The notes below the pieces were generated by a model, which was not told the origin of the DNA, ran no database searches, and saw nothing but the letters and a program-made list of their open reading frames with translations. A DNA stretch of 64,000 nt from Leptolyngbya sp. 'hensonii' (lineage in GTDB: Bacteria; Cyanobacteriota; Cyanobacteriia; GCF-001939115), in the NCBI RefSeq assembly GCF_001939115.1, contig NZ_MQTZ01000052.1, forward strand, positions 30,542 through 94,541, in the 5' to 3' direction. A program made the translations under genes and the position numbers. Shown piece after piece: positions 26,047-35,126 of this stretch. Within the stretch, counting starts at the first letter, position 1, and the number at the start of each line of letters is the position of its first letter.

Positions 26047-26835
26047 ATGGCTATGGTGCGCCTGATTCTTTTCCTCCTGATTTTGATTGGTTTGACCCTG
26101 TTTACCCTGCAGAACTGGTCATTCTCTCTGCCATTAGTTTTTTTGGGGCTCCAGTCTCAGTCCTTGCCGCTGGCAGTCTGGGTGTTGGCTGCGATCGCAG
26201 CCGGTGCCACAACGACCTTGATCCTGTCTCTGTTGCTCCGGGTTTCGACCTATTTTTCCCTGGGACCGGTCAAACGGAAGGTCCGTTGGCGGGGGGACGA
26301 TCGGCCCTCCCCAGGTTTCCGTTCCCGTGCACCTCAGCCTTCGTCTCCACCGGCTGACTCATCTCCCCCTCGCAGCCAGGTTGACTCAGAGGCCGCAACC
26401 TCCGATCGGGCCAGGGTTGTGGATCGAACCGGCGCGGATGAGGACTATTTCGATGAAGATCTGATCGACGAGGAGGATGACTTTGTCGATCAGATGGACC
26501 CTGCACCCCGGCGCTCCTCCCCGCGCTCTCCTCATCAGACAACTGCCAAACCACGGGTAGCTGCCAAACCCAGGGATGACTCTGGCTACTCCTATAGCTA
26601 TCGTGATCCGGCCAACTTTGGTGCAGGCCGCCGTGAGGCGGTTTATGATGCAGAGTATCGGGTGATTGTCCCTCCCCACAATGTGCGCGAAGACTCTATA
26701 CCGAAGCCGCCCCCCAGCTATAGTCCTCCCCCACCACCCCAGCGGACGGCCTCCAGTGATGAGGAAGACTGGGGGTTCGACTTTGACGACAATGAGGAAT
26801 TTGTGGACGAAGAGCCTAATCGACGTTCCCACTGA
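26047..26835 (+). CDS. LapA-type (DUF1049) membrane protein with disordered tail
   Basis: 262 residues. Two N-terminal membrane helices (about 4-24 and 38-66) enclose TLFTLQNW, the pattern of the LapA/DUF1049 family. The remaining 190 residues are Pro, Ser, Arg and Asp rich and look disordered, with acidic runs (DEDYFDEDLIDEEDD) and a proline run near the end. LapA family proteins are linked with lipopolysaccharide assembly in proteobacteria; the cyanobacterial role is unknown. Coding to 26835 is supported by consistent codon use. Confidence 0.7.
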   Translation: MAMVRLILFLLILIGLTLFTLQNWSFSLPLVFLGLQSQSLPLAVWVLAAIAAGATTTLILSLLLRVSTYFSLGPVKRKVRWRGDDRPSPGFRSRAPQPSSPPADSSPPRSQVDSEAATSDRARVVDRTGADEDYFDEDLIDEEDDFVDQMDPAPRRSSPRSPHQTTAKPRVAAKPRDDSGYSYSYRDPANFGAGRREAVYDAEYRVIVPPHNVREDSIPKPPPSYSPPPPPQRTASSDEEDWGFDFDDNEEFVDEEPNRRSH

Positions 26836-27183
26836 TTGCTGGCTTTCCGCTTGGAAATCATTCCGTTGGGTGAGTCTGATACAGGAGCCCGGTTCGGCAT
26901 AATAGGCATAGCCCGACTGTCATTGCCAGGAGTAGAGAGGCGCACAGTTGGAGGATAGATGGCGTTCTGGAGCTTTAGTTTTACCCCCCGGCCCCAGATT
27001 AAATGTGTTAGCTTAAATGAGGTTTCTTTAAGATTCTTAACAGAAAGGGGCATTTTTCCGAGAGGGCTGGGCTGGAAATTCCTCTGTGGAAATGATGTTT
27101 CCATAACTTCTGTCTTCACAACTTAAGGGACAGCTTAAGTAACAGCCGTACTGGATGGGATGTTCCGTCAAAGGAGTAGGGTG
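26836..27183. other. 348-bp spacer upstream of the efflux operon
   Basis: No gene seen. It is AT-rich around 26995-27045. Just before the adaptor gene is a perfect interrupted palindrome (27121-27140), described separately. The segment most likely carries the promoter and operator of the three-gene efflux operon. Confidence 0.45.
27121..27140. promoter_or_regulatory. Candidate operator: ACTTAAG-N6-CTTAAGT
   Basis: Perfect 7-bp arms (27121-27127 and 27134-27140) with spacer GGACAG, 44 bp before the start codon of the efflux adaptor. Symmetry and placement suit a dimeric repressor, but no cognate regulator is adjacent. Confidence 0.4.
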
Positions 27184-28533
27184 ATGCAATTTCCCCTGAT
27201 TGGCAAAAAACTAGAGCAGCCCACTCCCCTGGTCTTTGGGATTGCAGCTACGGTCCTTGTAGGGACAACTGCTGCTATCACCTATACCCTGGTTCAAAAG
27301 CAGGCTCCACTGCCGAATGTAGCTGAGATTACGACCCCAGTAACCTTGCAGGATCTGCCGATCGGAATTGCGGCCAGTGGGGTGATCACCCCAGTGCAGA
27401 CAGTTAATGTCAGCCCTAAAGTGGCAGGGCGAGTGGCCCAGTTATCGGTGGAACAGGGCGATCGGGTTCGCAAGGGGCAGGTGATTGCCCGCATGGAGGC
27501 CAGGGAACTGGAAGCTCAGTTAAATCAACTGAGGGCGACCGTAGATCGGGCTCAGGCCCGCTTGCAATTACTCCAGAATGGGGCAAGGGTGGAGGAAGTT
27601 GCCCAGGCCGAGTCGGCGGTAAACCAGGCAGAAGCTCAGGTGGAGCAGGCTCGTTCGCGGCTGATTTTGGCTGCCCAGCGCATCAATCGCTATCAGAATT
27701 TGTATACGGAAGGGGCGATTTCCCGCGATCGGCTAGATGAGATCCGTAACGAGTCCCAGACGGCTCAGGGCAGTCTGGAGCAGGCTCAGTCTAGAGTCAA
27801 CGAGCTGCGCCAGCGATTGCAGCAACTCCGTAATGGTAATCGCCCGGAAGAGATTGCCCAGGCTGAAGCGGATGTGGCCGAAGCCCAGGGAAGGCTTCAG
27901 GCGGTGGAAGCTCAGTATGATGATACCTTTGTCCGGGCTCCTTTTGATGGCATTGTCACCCAGAAATATGCCACGGAAGGGGCTTTTGTCACGCCAACCA
28001 CCTCTGCTTCTGGGGCTGCCTCAGCAACCTCTTCCACAGTTGTAGCGGTGGCGAATGGATTGGAAGTGCTGGCGGAAGTGCCAGAGGTCAGTATTAGCCA
28101 GGTAAAACTGGGTCAGAAAGTTAATATTACAGCCGATGCCTATCCTGACCAGGTGTTTGAGGGCCGGGTGCGGTTGATTGCTCCAGAAGCCGTGAAAACT
28201 CAGAACGTCACCTCCTTTCAGGTGCGGGTGGCCGTGGTGACAGGCAAGACCCAATTGCGCTCTGGAATGAATGTGAATTTGTCGTTCCAGGGGGAAACGC
28301 TGGCCAATGTACTGGCGGTGCCCACGGCCACGATCGTCACCTGTCGGGGAGAAAAGGGGGTGCTGGTGCCTGATGATCGCAACCGGGCGAAATTCCAACC
28401 GGTGGTGGTTGGCGTAACCAGTGGGAAGCAAACCCAGATTTTGCAGGGGCTCAAATCCGGCCAACCGGTGTTTACTGAGTTGCCGAAGGGTCAAACTCTG
28501 GCGGATATCAAGGCCTGTAAACCCGAAAAGTAG
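27184..28533 (+). CDS. Efflux periplasmic adaptor (HlyD/MacA-like membrane fusion protein)
   Basis: About 449 residues. One N-terminal membrane helix (about 15-36), a split lipoyl/barrel-sandwich domain (GRVAQLSVEQGDRVRKGQVI and FVRAPFDGIVTQKYATEGAF), and between them a long coiled-coil hairpin (about 85-225) rich in Glu, Gln and Ala. The C-terminal beta-barrel resembles MacA. It would bridge the inner-membrane ABC transporter to an outer-membrane channel. ATG 27184 is chosen over 27160 because GGAG lies seven bases ahead. It is the first gene of the adaptor-permease-ATPase operon. Confidence 0.9.
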   Translation: MQFPLIGKKLEQPTPLVFGIAATVLVGTTAAITYTLVQKQAPLPNVAEITTPVTLQDLPIGIAASGVITPVQTVNVSPKVAGRVAQLSVEQGDRVRKGQVIARMEARELEAQLNQLRATVDRAQARLQLLQNGARVEEVAQAESAVNQAEAQVEQARSRLILAAQRINRYQNLYTEGAISRDRLDEIRNESQTAQGSLEQAQSRVNELRQRLQQLRNGNRPEEIAQAEADVAEAQGRLQAVEAQYDDTFVRAPFDGIVTQKYATEGAFVTPTTSASGAASATSSTVVAVANGLEVLAEVPEVSISQVKLGQKVNITADAYPDQVFEGRVRLIAPEAVKTQNVTSFQVRVAVVTGKTQLRSGMNVNLSFQGETLANVLAVPTATIVTCRGEKGVLVPDDRNRAKFQPVVVGVTSGKQTQILQGLKSGQPVFTELPKGQTLADIKACKPEK

Positions 28534-28568
28534 TATTGCGATGCATAGGCTGATCAGGAGATTAGAGT

Positions 28569-29819
28569 ATGGACCTGGTTGAAAGCGTCAAGATGGCAAC
28601 CACGACCCTGGCTGCGAATAAATTGCGCAGTGCCCTGACGATGCTGGGAATTATTATTGGCAATGCCTCGGTGATTGCTATGGTGGGGATTGGTCAGGGG
28701 GCACAGCGCTATGCAGCTAGCCAATTTGAGTCCTTAGGTCCGAACGTACTTTTTGTGATTCCTGGGACGGATAGTGCCCGCAACCGCACCTTTGAGATCC
28801 CGAAAACTCTGGTGCTGGCTGATGCCGACGCGATCGCCACTCAGGTTCCTACGGTGCGCGAGGTGGCTCCCCAGATCCAGCGCCAACTGACGGTGGCCTA
28901 TCGGGGGCGATCGAAAAATAATCTGGAAGAGGTGAACAAGACGACCCTGGTGCTGGGAACAACGCCCAGTTTTGTGACGGTGCGCAACTTTGAAGTCGCA
29001 ACTGGGCGGTTCATGACCCAGGATGATGTCAAGGAAGCCGCTCAGGTGGTGGTACTGGGTTCGGAGTTGGCCCAAAGTCTGTTTGGTAGGGACCCCAAAA
29101 AAATAGTGGGGGAGCAGTTGCGGATTAATAACCTGCCCTTTCAAGTGATTGGGGTATTGAAGGAGAAGGGAGACTTCCTGGGTAGTAGCCAGGATGATCT
29201 GGCAGTGATTCCCTGGTCTACCATGTCCAATCGGATTGTTGGACGCACCTCTCCCTATGGGATTGAGGTGACGGCTATCTCGATGTCAGCTCGGGACGAG
29301 AAGAGTGTTCCAGCAGCCGAATTCCAGGTGGCAAATCTGCTCCGGTTGCGCCATCAGATTACCCGGGAGGATGACTTTACCGTCCGCAGCCAGAAGAGTG
29401 CCCTGCAGATTATCGGCAACATTACCGGGGCCCTGACGGTGATGCTGGCTGCGATCGCCGGGATTTCTCTCCTGGTAGGAGGCATTGGCATCATGAACAT
29501 CATGCTGGTGTCGGTGACCGAGCGGACCCAGGAAATTGGCCTGCGGAAAGCGATCGGAGCCTCTCAGCAAGACATCCTGATTCAGTTTATGATCGAGGCC
29601 ATGATTCTTTCTGCTCTTGGGGGGCTGGTCGGGACGCTGGTTGGATCAGGTGGTGTTCTCGTGGTGGGTCTTATTTTTCCACCCCTACAGGCTGGTATTT
29701 CGGTGCCAGCCGTACTTTTAGCCGTGGGAGTATCCGGTGGCATTGGCCTGTTTTTTGGCGTGTTACCGGCCCAGCGAGCAGCACAATTAGACCCGATCGT
29801 GGCCCTGAGAACCGCCTAA
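28569..29819 (+). CDS. MacB-type ABC transporter permease (FtsX family)
   Basis: 416 residues. Layout is one membrane helix near residues 20-42, a large extracytoplasmic MacB_PCD domain (about 45-275), then three helices at about 285-310, 335-365 and 375-400 of the FtsX fold. NKLRSALTMLGIIIG at the start and GGIGIMNIMLVSVTERTQEIGLRKAIGA are hallmark sequences. It pumps small molecules, peptides or lipoproteins with the ATPase and adaptor encoded next to it. Spacing to the adaptor gene is 35 bp. Confidence 0.92.
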   Translation: MDLVESVKMATTTLAANKLRSALTMLGIIIGNASVIAMVGIGQGAQRYAASQFESLGPNVLFVIPGTDSARNRTFEIPKTLVLADADAIATQVPTVREVAPQIQRQLTVAYRGRSKNNLEEVNKTTLVLGTTPSFVTVRNFEVATGRFMTQDDVKEAAQVVVLGSELAQSLFGRDPKKIVGEQLRINNLPFQVIGVLKEKGDFLGSSQDDLAVIPWSTMSNRIVGRTSPYGIEVTAISMSARDEKSVPAAEFQVANLLRLRHQITREDDFTVRSQKSALQIIGNITGALTVMLAAIAGISLLVGGIGIMNIMLVSVTERTQEIGLRKAIGASQQDILIQFMIEAMILSALGGLVGTLVGSGGVLVVGLIFPPLQAGISVPAVLLAVGVSGGIGLFFGVLPAQRAAQLDPIVALRTA

Positions 29820-29897
29820 CCGTTAAAAATATGCCCCGTAGAACTGCGATTGTTCGCGGCTCTGCCGATTCAAAAATTGTGTTTCATTGGATTTCCC

Positions 29898-30617
29898 ATG
29901 GCCAACATCATTATTCGGTTAGAAGATATCCAGAAAATCTACGGTGCCGGTGAAACCGAAGTTCGGGCCTTATTTGACGTTAATCTGGTTGTGGAACGGG
30001 GAGAATACTGCTCCATCATGGGGGCCTCTGGCTCTGGAAAGTCCACCATGATGAATGTGATTGGTTGCCTCGATCGACCCACTGCCGGACGCTACTACCT
30101 GGACAATGTGGACGTGGCTGGATTGGGTGATGCCGAACTGGCCCATGTCCGCAATCGCAAGCTGGGATTTGTGTTCCAACAGTTTCATCTACTACCCCAA
30201 TTGACAGCCCTGGAAAATGTCATGCTGCCAATGGTTTATGCCAACGTTTCGGCAGAGGAGCGGCGGCGGCGGGCAACGGAGGCCCTGACCCAAGTGGGCC
30301 TGGAGAACCGATTGAACAACAAGCCCAGCCAGCTTTCGGGGGGGCAGCAACAGCGCGTGGCGATCGCCCGAGCGATCGTGAACCGTCCTGTATTGTTGCT
30401 GGCGGATGAACCCACTGGTGCCCTGGATACCCGGACTACGAAAGAAGTAATGGATATTTTCACAGCCCTCAATGCTGATGGGATGACGGTGGTGATTGTG
30501 ACCCATGAACCAGATGTGGCTCGGTTAACCCGTCGGATTATCTGGTTTCGGGATGGGCAGATTCTCCATTCCCATTTAGCTCCTCAGGAGTTAGGTCAGG
30601 TTAGCAGTTCTTCCTGA
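29898..30617 (+). CDS. MacB/LolD-type ABC transporter ATPase
   Basis: About 239 residues. Walker A is GASGSGKST, the signature is LSGGQQQR, and Walker B is VLLLADEPTGALD; TVVIVTHEPDVA carries the H-loop. It is the ATPase partner of the preceding MacB-type permease (78 bp upstream). ATG 29898 is chosen over the in-frame TTG at 29850 because it starts two residues before the first core strand. Adaptor, permease and ATPase in this order matches the devBCA arrangement known in cyanobacteria, though the permease is of the MacB type. Confidence 0.93.
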   Translation: MANIIIRLEDIQKIYGAGETEVRALFDVNLVVERGEYCSIMGASGSGKSTMMNVIGCLDRPTAGRYYLDNVDVAGLGDAELAHVRNRKLGFVFQQFHLLPQLTALENVMLPMVYANVSAEERRRRATEALTQVGLENRLNNKPSQLSGGQQQRVAIARAIVNRPVLLLADEPTGALDTRTTKEVMDIFTALNADGMTVVIVTHEPDVARLTRRIIWFRDGQILHSHLAPQELGQVSSSS

Positions 30618-30716
30618 GGTCAGTCTGGAAAGTTTTGCAAAACCTGATCGGTGGTTGGCCAAATGGGGAAAGATAGGTTCAGTAGGAACACCAGTTTCTG
30701 CAAACCTGTCATGGGT

Positions 30717-30748
30717 TATGGAGGCGCAATAGTATGGAGGCGCAATAG
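30717..30748 (+). repeat. Perfect 16-bp tandem duplication
   Basis: TATGGAGGCGCAATAG is repeated exactly at 30717-30732 and 30733-30748, ending 7 bp before the start codon of the micro-protein gene. It contains GGAGG, so the duplication gives two Shine-Dalgarno-like sequences. Confidence 0.75.
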
Positions 30749-30755
30749 TAAGGTC

Positions 30756-30977
30756 ATGCCCAAGAAAACGATCACGCTTGTTATAACGCTGCTGGCCGCG
30801 ATCGTGCTCCTGTTTGGAGACTTTCTGCCCGCACCATTCAGCACGATCAGTAAGAATACTCGCAATACGATGAACAACTTTGTGGCTGGGCTGTTTCCGT
30901 CCTGGCGACCCAAAAGCAGGCCGAACGAGCGAACCGAAAAGGCGCTGGAGCAAGAACAGCAACAAAACACCCGCTAA
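30756..30977 (+). CDS. Small single-pass membrane protein (73 aa)
   Basis: The product has a basic N-terminus (MPKKT), one membrane helix at about residues 5-23 (ITLVITLLAAIVLLFGDFL), and a polar, charged tail ending in Glu/Gln-rich sequence. AAGG lies a few bases before ATG 30756. The family is not recognised. It lies between the efflux ATPase and a convergent DUF445 gene. The reading frame is open further upstream to 30651, but that part lacks protein-like composition. Confidence 0.5.
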   Translation: MPKKTITLVITLLAAIVLLFGDFLPAPFSTISKNTRNTMNNFVAGLFPSWRPKSRPNERTEKALEQEQQQNTR

Positions 30978-30993
30978 GAATCTGCAGGGTGCA

Positions 30994-32238
30994 TCATCCC
31001 AGGCGAAGCAGGAGTGAGGCTGCTTGCGCTAAACCAATCACAAATCCGAGAATGCCGCCCAAATTGACGATCGCCTGTAACTCGCTCTTGACGATCCCCT
31101 GAATCCCAGCTTCCAACTCCTGGGGAGAGGTAGATTTGACTCGATCGATAATCACCTGGTCAATATTCAGAATCGGAATTGCTTCGGCCACAATTTTTTC
31201 CAGATCTTTTTCCAGGTAGCGCTCCAGAATCAAAGCCAGTTCTTGACTCACCACTTCCAGGGAAACCTCAACGGTGACTGAACTGCTGAGCTGCCGCAGG
31301 ATGAGTTCGGAGATTTTCTCCCAATCGGTGGACCCACTCAAGCCCAGGAGTAACTCCGACCCCTGGTCTTGCAGATAGGAGCGGACTGAGTCTCGCATCG
31401 TTTTGCGCAGTTGCCGGACGGTAGAAATGGGCAGACTTTGCAACGATAACTTCTGCAGAAATTCCTTCAAACGATTGCGGATTTTGAGCGATAGTAGAAG
31501 TTCGGCCAGACGAGCATTGCTGGCATCCTTTTCATCCAGGCAGTAGGTGCGCAGTCGGCTCAGAGCATTGCGCATCCCAAAGAGGTTAGCGATCACCCAG
31601 TAGGTGCCACTGGTTTTCTCCCGAAACCCTTCATCGATGATCTGGATATTTTCATCAGTGAGAAAATCGACCAGGATTTGGCGCAAGGCATCAGGGGGCA
31701 GGGCAATTTGCAGGATCCAATCCGATAATTTACCAGCCTGTTCTTCATTCAATTGAAATTCCAACAGTACCTGGTCAAAAATCTGATTCAGTTGGGCTTC
31801 CAGAAAGTCTTCCCGATGGGCCAGAACGCTTAAGAGACGCGGCAGAGACTTTCCGGTTAAATCTTCAAGGATGCCTGCCAGAACGGTGGTGGCTTTATGG
31901 TTATTGTCGAGGCGGATTTGGTCGATCGCCAGTCGGAGCAACCAGAGAATACCCTGTTGTACCCGTTCAGTTTGCAGCAACCGCCGGGCCAGAGTTTGCA
32001 ACTCATCTGGTGTCAGCAAGGACCCCATGATGGTATCTGAAATCCGCTTAGCCAGGCGTTCCTGATTGCGAGGAATCAGGCCAGGGGTAAACGGTACCTG
32101 CCAAGTGCCGATGTACAGGGTTTTATAAGGGCGAAACAACATCTTAATCGCGATGTCATTTGTAAAGTACCCAATTATGCCCCCTACGATCGGAGGACCA
32201 GCAAGCAGCCAGAGGGTTGAAAGATCTACAGCAGTCAC
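30994..32238 (-). CDS. DUF445 family membrane protein
   Basis: 414 residues. The N-terminus reads [22 protein letters not shown] then [17 protein letters not shown], the conserved start of DUF445 proteins, and the C-terminus ends in a membrane helix ([19 protein letters not shown]). The middle 330 residues are amphipathic helices. Molecular function is unknown. The start is GTG 32238; no later Met precedes the conserved N-terminus. menG lies 15 bp upstream in the same orientation. Confidence 0.85.
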   Translation of the reverse strand: MTAVDLSTLWLLAGPPIVGGIIGYFTNDIAIKMLFRPYKTLYIGTWQVPFTPGLIPRNQERLAKRISDTIMGSLLTPDELQTLARRLLQTERVQQGILWLLRLAIDQIRLDNNHKATTVLAGILEDLTGKSLPRLLSVLAHREDFLEAQLNQIFDQVLLEFQLNEEQAGKLSDWILQIALPPDALRQILVDFLTDENIQIIDEGFREKTSGTYWVIANLFGMRNALSRLRTYCLDEKDASNARLAELLLSLKIRNRLKEFLQKLSLQSLPISTVRQLRKTMRDSVRSYLQDQGSELLLGLSGSTDWEKISELILRQLSSSVTVEVSLEVVSQELALILERYLEKDLEKIVAEAIPILNIDQVIIDRVKSTSPQELEAGIQGIVKSELQAIVNLGGILGFVIGLAQAASLLLRLG

Positions 32239-32253
32239 GTTAATCTTGAACGG

Positions 32254-32952
32254 TTAATTGCCCTTCGTGAGGACTAGTACTCCCATCGTACCTCCGGCAA
32301 TAGGGTAATGGGTGGCCTCGGCAAAACCGGCTTTGTGAGCTAATTTCACCTGCTCTGGGCCAGACAGAAATGCGTCCAGACTGGGACCAATGTATTGATA
32401 TTCTGCGGCCAATCCAAAACGCTCGGCAGTAGGGACGACGATCGTTGCCAGATACCAGCGCTGAAACGCCTGCATCAGGGGTTGGGTGGGTTGGTGGAAA
32501 TCCAGTATAGCGGCAGTTGCTCCCGGTTTCAGGACTCGATGAAGTTCTTGCAGGGATTGCAGCCGATCGGTGACGTTTCGCAGCCCATAACCCATGGTTG
32601 CGGCATCAAAATGATGGTCTGGAAAGGGCAAATGCTGCACATCGGCCTCTATCCAGGTAATGGTGGGGCTGGGCCAGTCCTGAGCAGCCTGCTGACGAGC
32701 GATATCCAGTTGTGCCGAAGCAAAATCCACCCCAAAAACCTGGCCTGCCGGAGTGACTTGGCGAGCCAGTAGGCGGGCCAGATCGCCGCTGCCGCAGCAT
32801 AAATCCAGGCAGACATCCCTCTGTTTGGCCCGACTCCATTTCACTGTCATCTGCTTCCAAACGCGATGCTGCCCCAGGCTCAGCCAATCATTCAACGGGT
32901 TGTAGACGGGGGCAATGCGATTGAATAGGGCCTGAATGTCGGTAGATTGCAT
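32254..32952 (-). CDS. menG: 2-phytyl-1,4-naphthoquinone methyltransferase (MenG/UbiE family)
   Basis: 232 residues. SAM-binding motif I is LDLCCGSGDLARLLA; VFGVDFASAQLDIAR and the UbiE signature GYGLRNV follow. In cyanobacteria this enzyme carries out the last methylation in phylloquinone synthesis for photosystem I. ATG 32952. It sits 9 bp after the response-regulator stop and 15 bp before the DUF445 gene, so the three minus-strand genes may form one transcript. Confidence 0.93.
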   Translation of the reverse strand: MQSTDIQALFNRIAPVYNPLNDWLSLGQHRVWKQMTVKWSRAKQRDVCLDLCCGSGDLARLLARQVTPAGQVFGVDFASAQLDIARQQAAQDWPSPTITWIEADVQHLPFPDHHFDAATMGYGLRNVTDRLQSLQELHRVLKPGATAAILDFHQPTQPLMQAFQRWYLATIVVPTAERFGLAAEYQYIGPSLDAFLSGPEQVKLAHKAGFAEATHYPIAGGTMGVLVLTKGN

Positions 32953-32961
32953 GGGAGACCC

Positions 32962-33912
32962 CTACACTGTGGGGCGATAGTAGCGGGTGCAGGTCATGGC
33001 CAGGGCAGTCTGCTGGGCAGACAGATGGAGTAGATTCAGCTCATCTTCCCTGAGTTTGCAGGGTTGTTTCCATTGCAGAGAGAGAACAGCCAGAACCTCT
33101 CCCCGGTAGGTAATAGGAATGACGATATGGGCCTGAATGCGATGGCTCTGATAAGCCGCCACCCCGGAAAGCTGGGGATCCGAGGAAACATTAGCCACAT
33201 TCTGGATCGCCTGACTGGTAATGGCTTCCCGAGAGAGGGGGTCGTCAGCCAACCAGCTTGTGGCCGAACCCCCTGAACTATAGATGCCACAGGCGGACAC
33301 CAGAGCATTCCCTTCAACCACCTGCAAAATGCACACATCGGCCAGAAAGTTTTTACCAAAAGCGCTGGCGATTGGATCCAGACAGGCTTCCAGATTAGCC
33401 GAGTCTTGAGCAACCTGGCCAATTATGGAAAGGAGATCAGTCTGGGCTTGGGCTCGACGCAACTCTTCAGTTCGTTGCTTTAGGAGTTCGTAGGTTTCTG
33501 CTGCCCGCTGGACCACGGCTTTCAGCTCATTGGGATCCCAGGGTTTCGTGATGTATTTGTAGACTTGGCCAGAATTGATCGCATCCACCAGGTCTTCCAC
33601 ATCCGTGAACCCCGTGAGAATGATCCGCATGGTGTCTGGAAACTGGGGCACTGTTTTGCTGAGAAACTCAGTCCCCTTCATTTCGGGCATGCGCTGATCG
33701 GAGATAATGACAGCGACCTCTCCCTCTGCCTGGAGCACTTCCAGGGCCATGACCCCACTTTCCGCCCGCAGAACGTTAAAGTCTCGCCGGAAAGTTCGGT
33801 ACAGGAGGTCCAGATTATCAGGTTCGTCATCTACCACCAGCATTTTTGGCTTTTGAGGACGTTCTGGGCTAGCTATCTGACGGCTGATGCCGTCAGTCTG
33901 GACATTACTCAT
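32962..33912 (-). CDS. Response regulator: REC domain plus GAF domain
   Basis: About 316 residues. The receiver domain (about 22-140) has the acidic pair in LVVDDEPDN, phosphoacceptor Asp72 in IISDQRMPEMKG, the Thr of ILTGFTD and Lys of YITKPWDP. A coiled linker leads to a GAF domain (about 165-305, HIVIPITYRGEVLAVLSLQW). There is no DNA-binding or catalytic output. ATG 33912, with AAGGAG nine bases upstream, is chosen over TTG 33918. The partner kinase is not adjacent. Confidence 0.9.
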   Translation of the reverse strand: MSNVQTDGISRQIASPERPQKPKMLVVDDEPDNLDLLYRTFRRDFNVLRAESGVMALEVLQAEGEVAVIISDQRMPEMKGTEFLSKTVPQFPDTMRIILTGFTDVEDLVDAINSGQVYKYITKPWDPNELKAVVQRAAETYELLKQRTEELRRAQAQTDLLSIIGQVAQDSANLEACLDPIASAFGKNFLADVCILQVVEGNALVSACGIYSSGGSATSWLADDPLSREAITSQAIQNVANVSSDPQLSGVAAYQSHRIQAHIVIPITYRGEVLAVLSLQWKQPCKLREDELNLLHLSAQQTALAMTCTRYYRPTV

Positions 33913-34223
33913 GGTCAAAAAGCTCCTTAGGCAATTTCGAGCAGGTAACTAATCCGCCATAATAACTGAGTTTAGGGGACTTGTCTTTGCTACTTCTGGA
34001 CCTGAGCCCTATTTTGACATGTTTTTATTCTTCTTCTAGAGTGATGAAGCAAGTCTGCAGAGGGCACAGCGAAGGGAGCAGTGAGGGATGATGGGCAAGA
34101 GCCGTGATCCAAGCATGAGAACAATGCCTGCCGCAGAAAAACAGGGTGCTAGGAATTGGGCTCCTAAAAATGAGTGGACTTAAAGTTTATTTGTATAAAA
34201 ACCTGAATAATCTTTGATCATTC
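33913..34223. other. 311-bp spacer between response regulator and small membrane gene
   Basis: Contains the response-regulator Shine-Dalgarno at its left edge. Both flanking genes are on the minus strand, so it would hold the regulator's promoter. No ORF, tRNA or strong hairpin seen. Confidence 0.4.
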
Positions 34224-34487
34224 TCACAGAGGGTTAATATCTGAGGACTGAACTACCCAGGTGAGGGAACCAGACTGCTCCAGATAATAGGATGCATCCT
34301 GAGACAGATGAGAGACATAACCCATGTAATCTCCCATCAAAAAGTAGACAGCCATCATGGCTGCTGCCGAACTGGCAACTAAAAACCCAGCTAACATCAG
34401 GGAGAATTCCTTGCGATCAACGGCCTGCTGCATCAGATGCAGTGCCCAGGTCACTAATGCGATCACAAAGACAATAATGAGAAACAT
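34224..34487 (-). CDS. Small hypothetical membrane protein (87 aa)
   Basis: Two hydrophobic helices, about residues 1-20 (FLIIVFVIALVTWALHLMQ) and 28-51 (LMLAGFLVASSAAAMMAVYFLM), separated by a short charged loop, then a polar tail rich in Ser and Gln. Family not recognised. No Shine-Dalgarno is evident, but the upstream DNA is AT-rich like a promoter. It stands alone between two larger spacers. Confidence 0.5.
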   Translation of the reverse strand: MFLIIVFVIALVTWALHLMQQAVDRKEFSLMLAGFLVASSAAAMMAVYFLMGDYMGYVSHLSQDASYYLEQSGSLTWVVQSSDINPL

Positions 34488-34730
34488 AAAAATTTACGTT
34501 TTTTAATACTTCATACATTTTAACAACAGTCTAAGCTAGAGTAACCTACTCCAGCAAGGTAAAAATGAGTTTTAAGATTGACTTAAGAATTGTTCGGCAG
34601 GGTGAAGCGATCGAAAGCCCCTACAAATGGTAGTTCGTCTTCGAAGAAGCATTGCTTGAAGTCAATCGGCCCCCTTTGGCTCCGGATGTTATCTCCTGGT
34701 GGTGGAGAGCTATAGCGGGGGTCGAGGATA

Positions 34731-35117
34731 TTAAGGATTCTGGGCTTGGAGGTAAGCTCGCCAGCCTCCCCAAAGGGTAATTTCACGCTGGCCTTCACAA
34801 AGGATGGGTTCTCCCAGTACTCCCAGAACGATTTCCCCATCTTCCAGGCGAACTTTGCCCACGCAGAGGCCGGGAGGTTCCTGTAAAAAAACAGTGCCCA
34901 CAGCAGCGAGTGGGAGGGACCACACTTCAACGGCGATCGCCTGACCGCCCTCACGAACCCGAAGCATCGCCGGGTGAATATCCCCGATCGACCAGAGTCG
35001 GTAAGCTGGTTCTGTTCTGGCTTCCCGAACAAACGTAGCACCGACAGCGAGGAGATTATTGTTTAAGATCAATCCTCGCATCAAGGTGCCATTAACGGCT
35101 AAATGTATCTGTTCCAT
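34731..35117 (-). CDS. Stand-alone allophanate-hydrolase C-terminal-like domain protein
   Basis: 128 residues. The pattern LILNNNLLAVGATFVREART, YRLWSI, AMLRVREGGQAIAVEVWSLP, VGKVRLEDG and ITLWGGWRAYL matches the C-terminal domain of allophanate hydrolase (gamma-glutamylcyclotransferase-like fold), here as a whole protein without the amidase half. In full-length enzymes this domain is thought to decarboxylate the product of the amidase step in urea amidolyase-type degradation. It begins nine bases after the C39-like protease stop and is downstream of urease. The role is inferred as nitrogen-compound metabolism. It is not UreE, UreF or UreG. Confidence 0.7.
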   Translation of the reverse strand: MEQIHLAVNGTLMRGLILNNNLLAVGATFVREARTEPAYRLWSIGDIHPAMLRVREGGQAIAVEVWSLPLAAVGTVFLQEPPGLCVGKVRLEDGEIVLGVLGEPILCEGQREITLWGGWRAYLQAQNP

Positions 35118-35126
35118 TCATCCTGA

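Noticed and set aside
34583..35041. 152-codon minus-strand frame overlapping the allophanate-hydrolase-like gene
   Set aside because: Most of it is an out-of-frame copy of a gene with clear family motifs. Its last 50 codons lie in otherwise empty DNA and read plausibly, but there is no start signal and no recognisable family.
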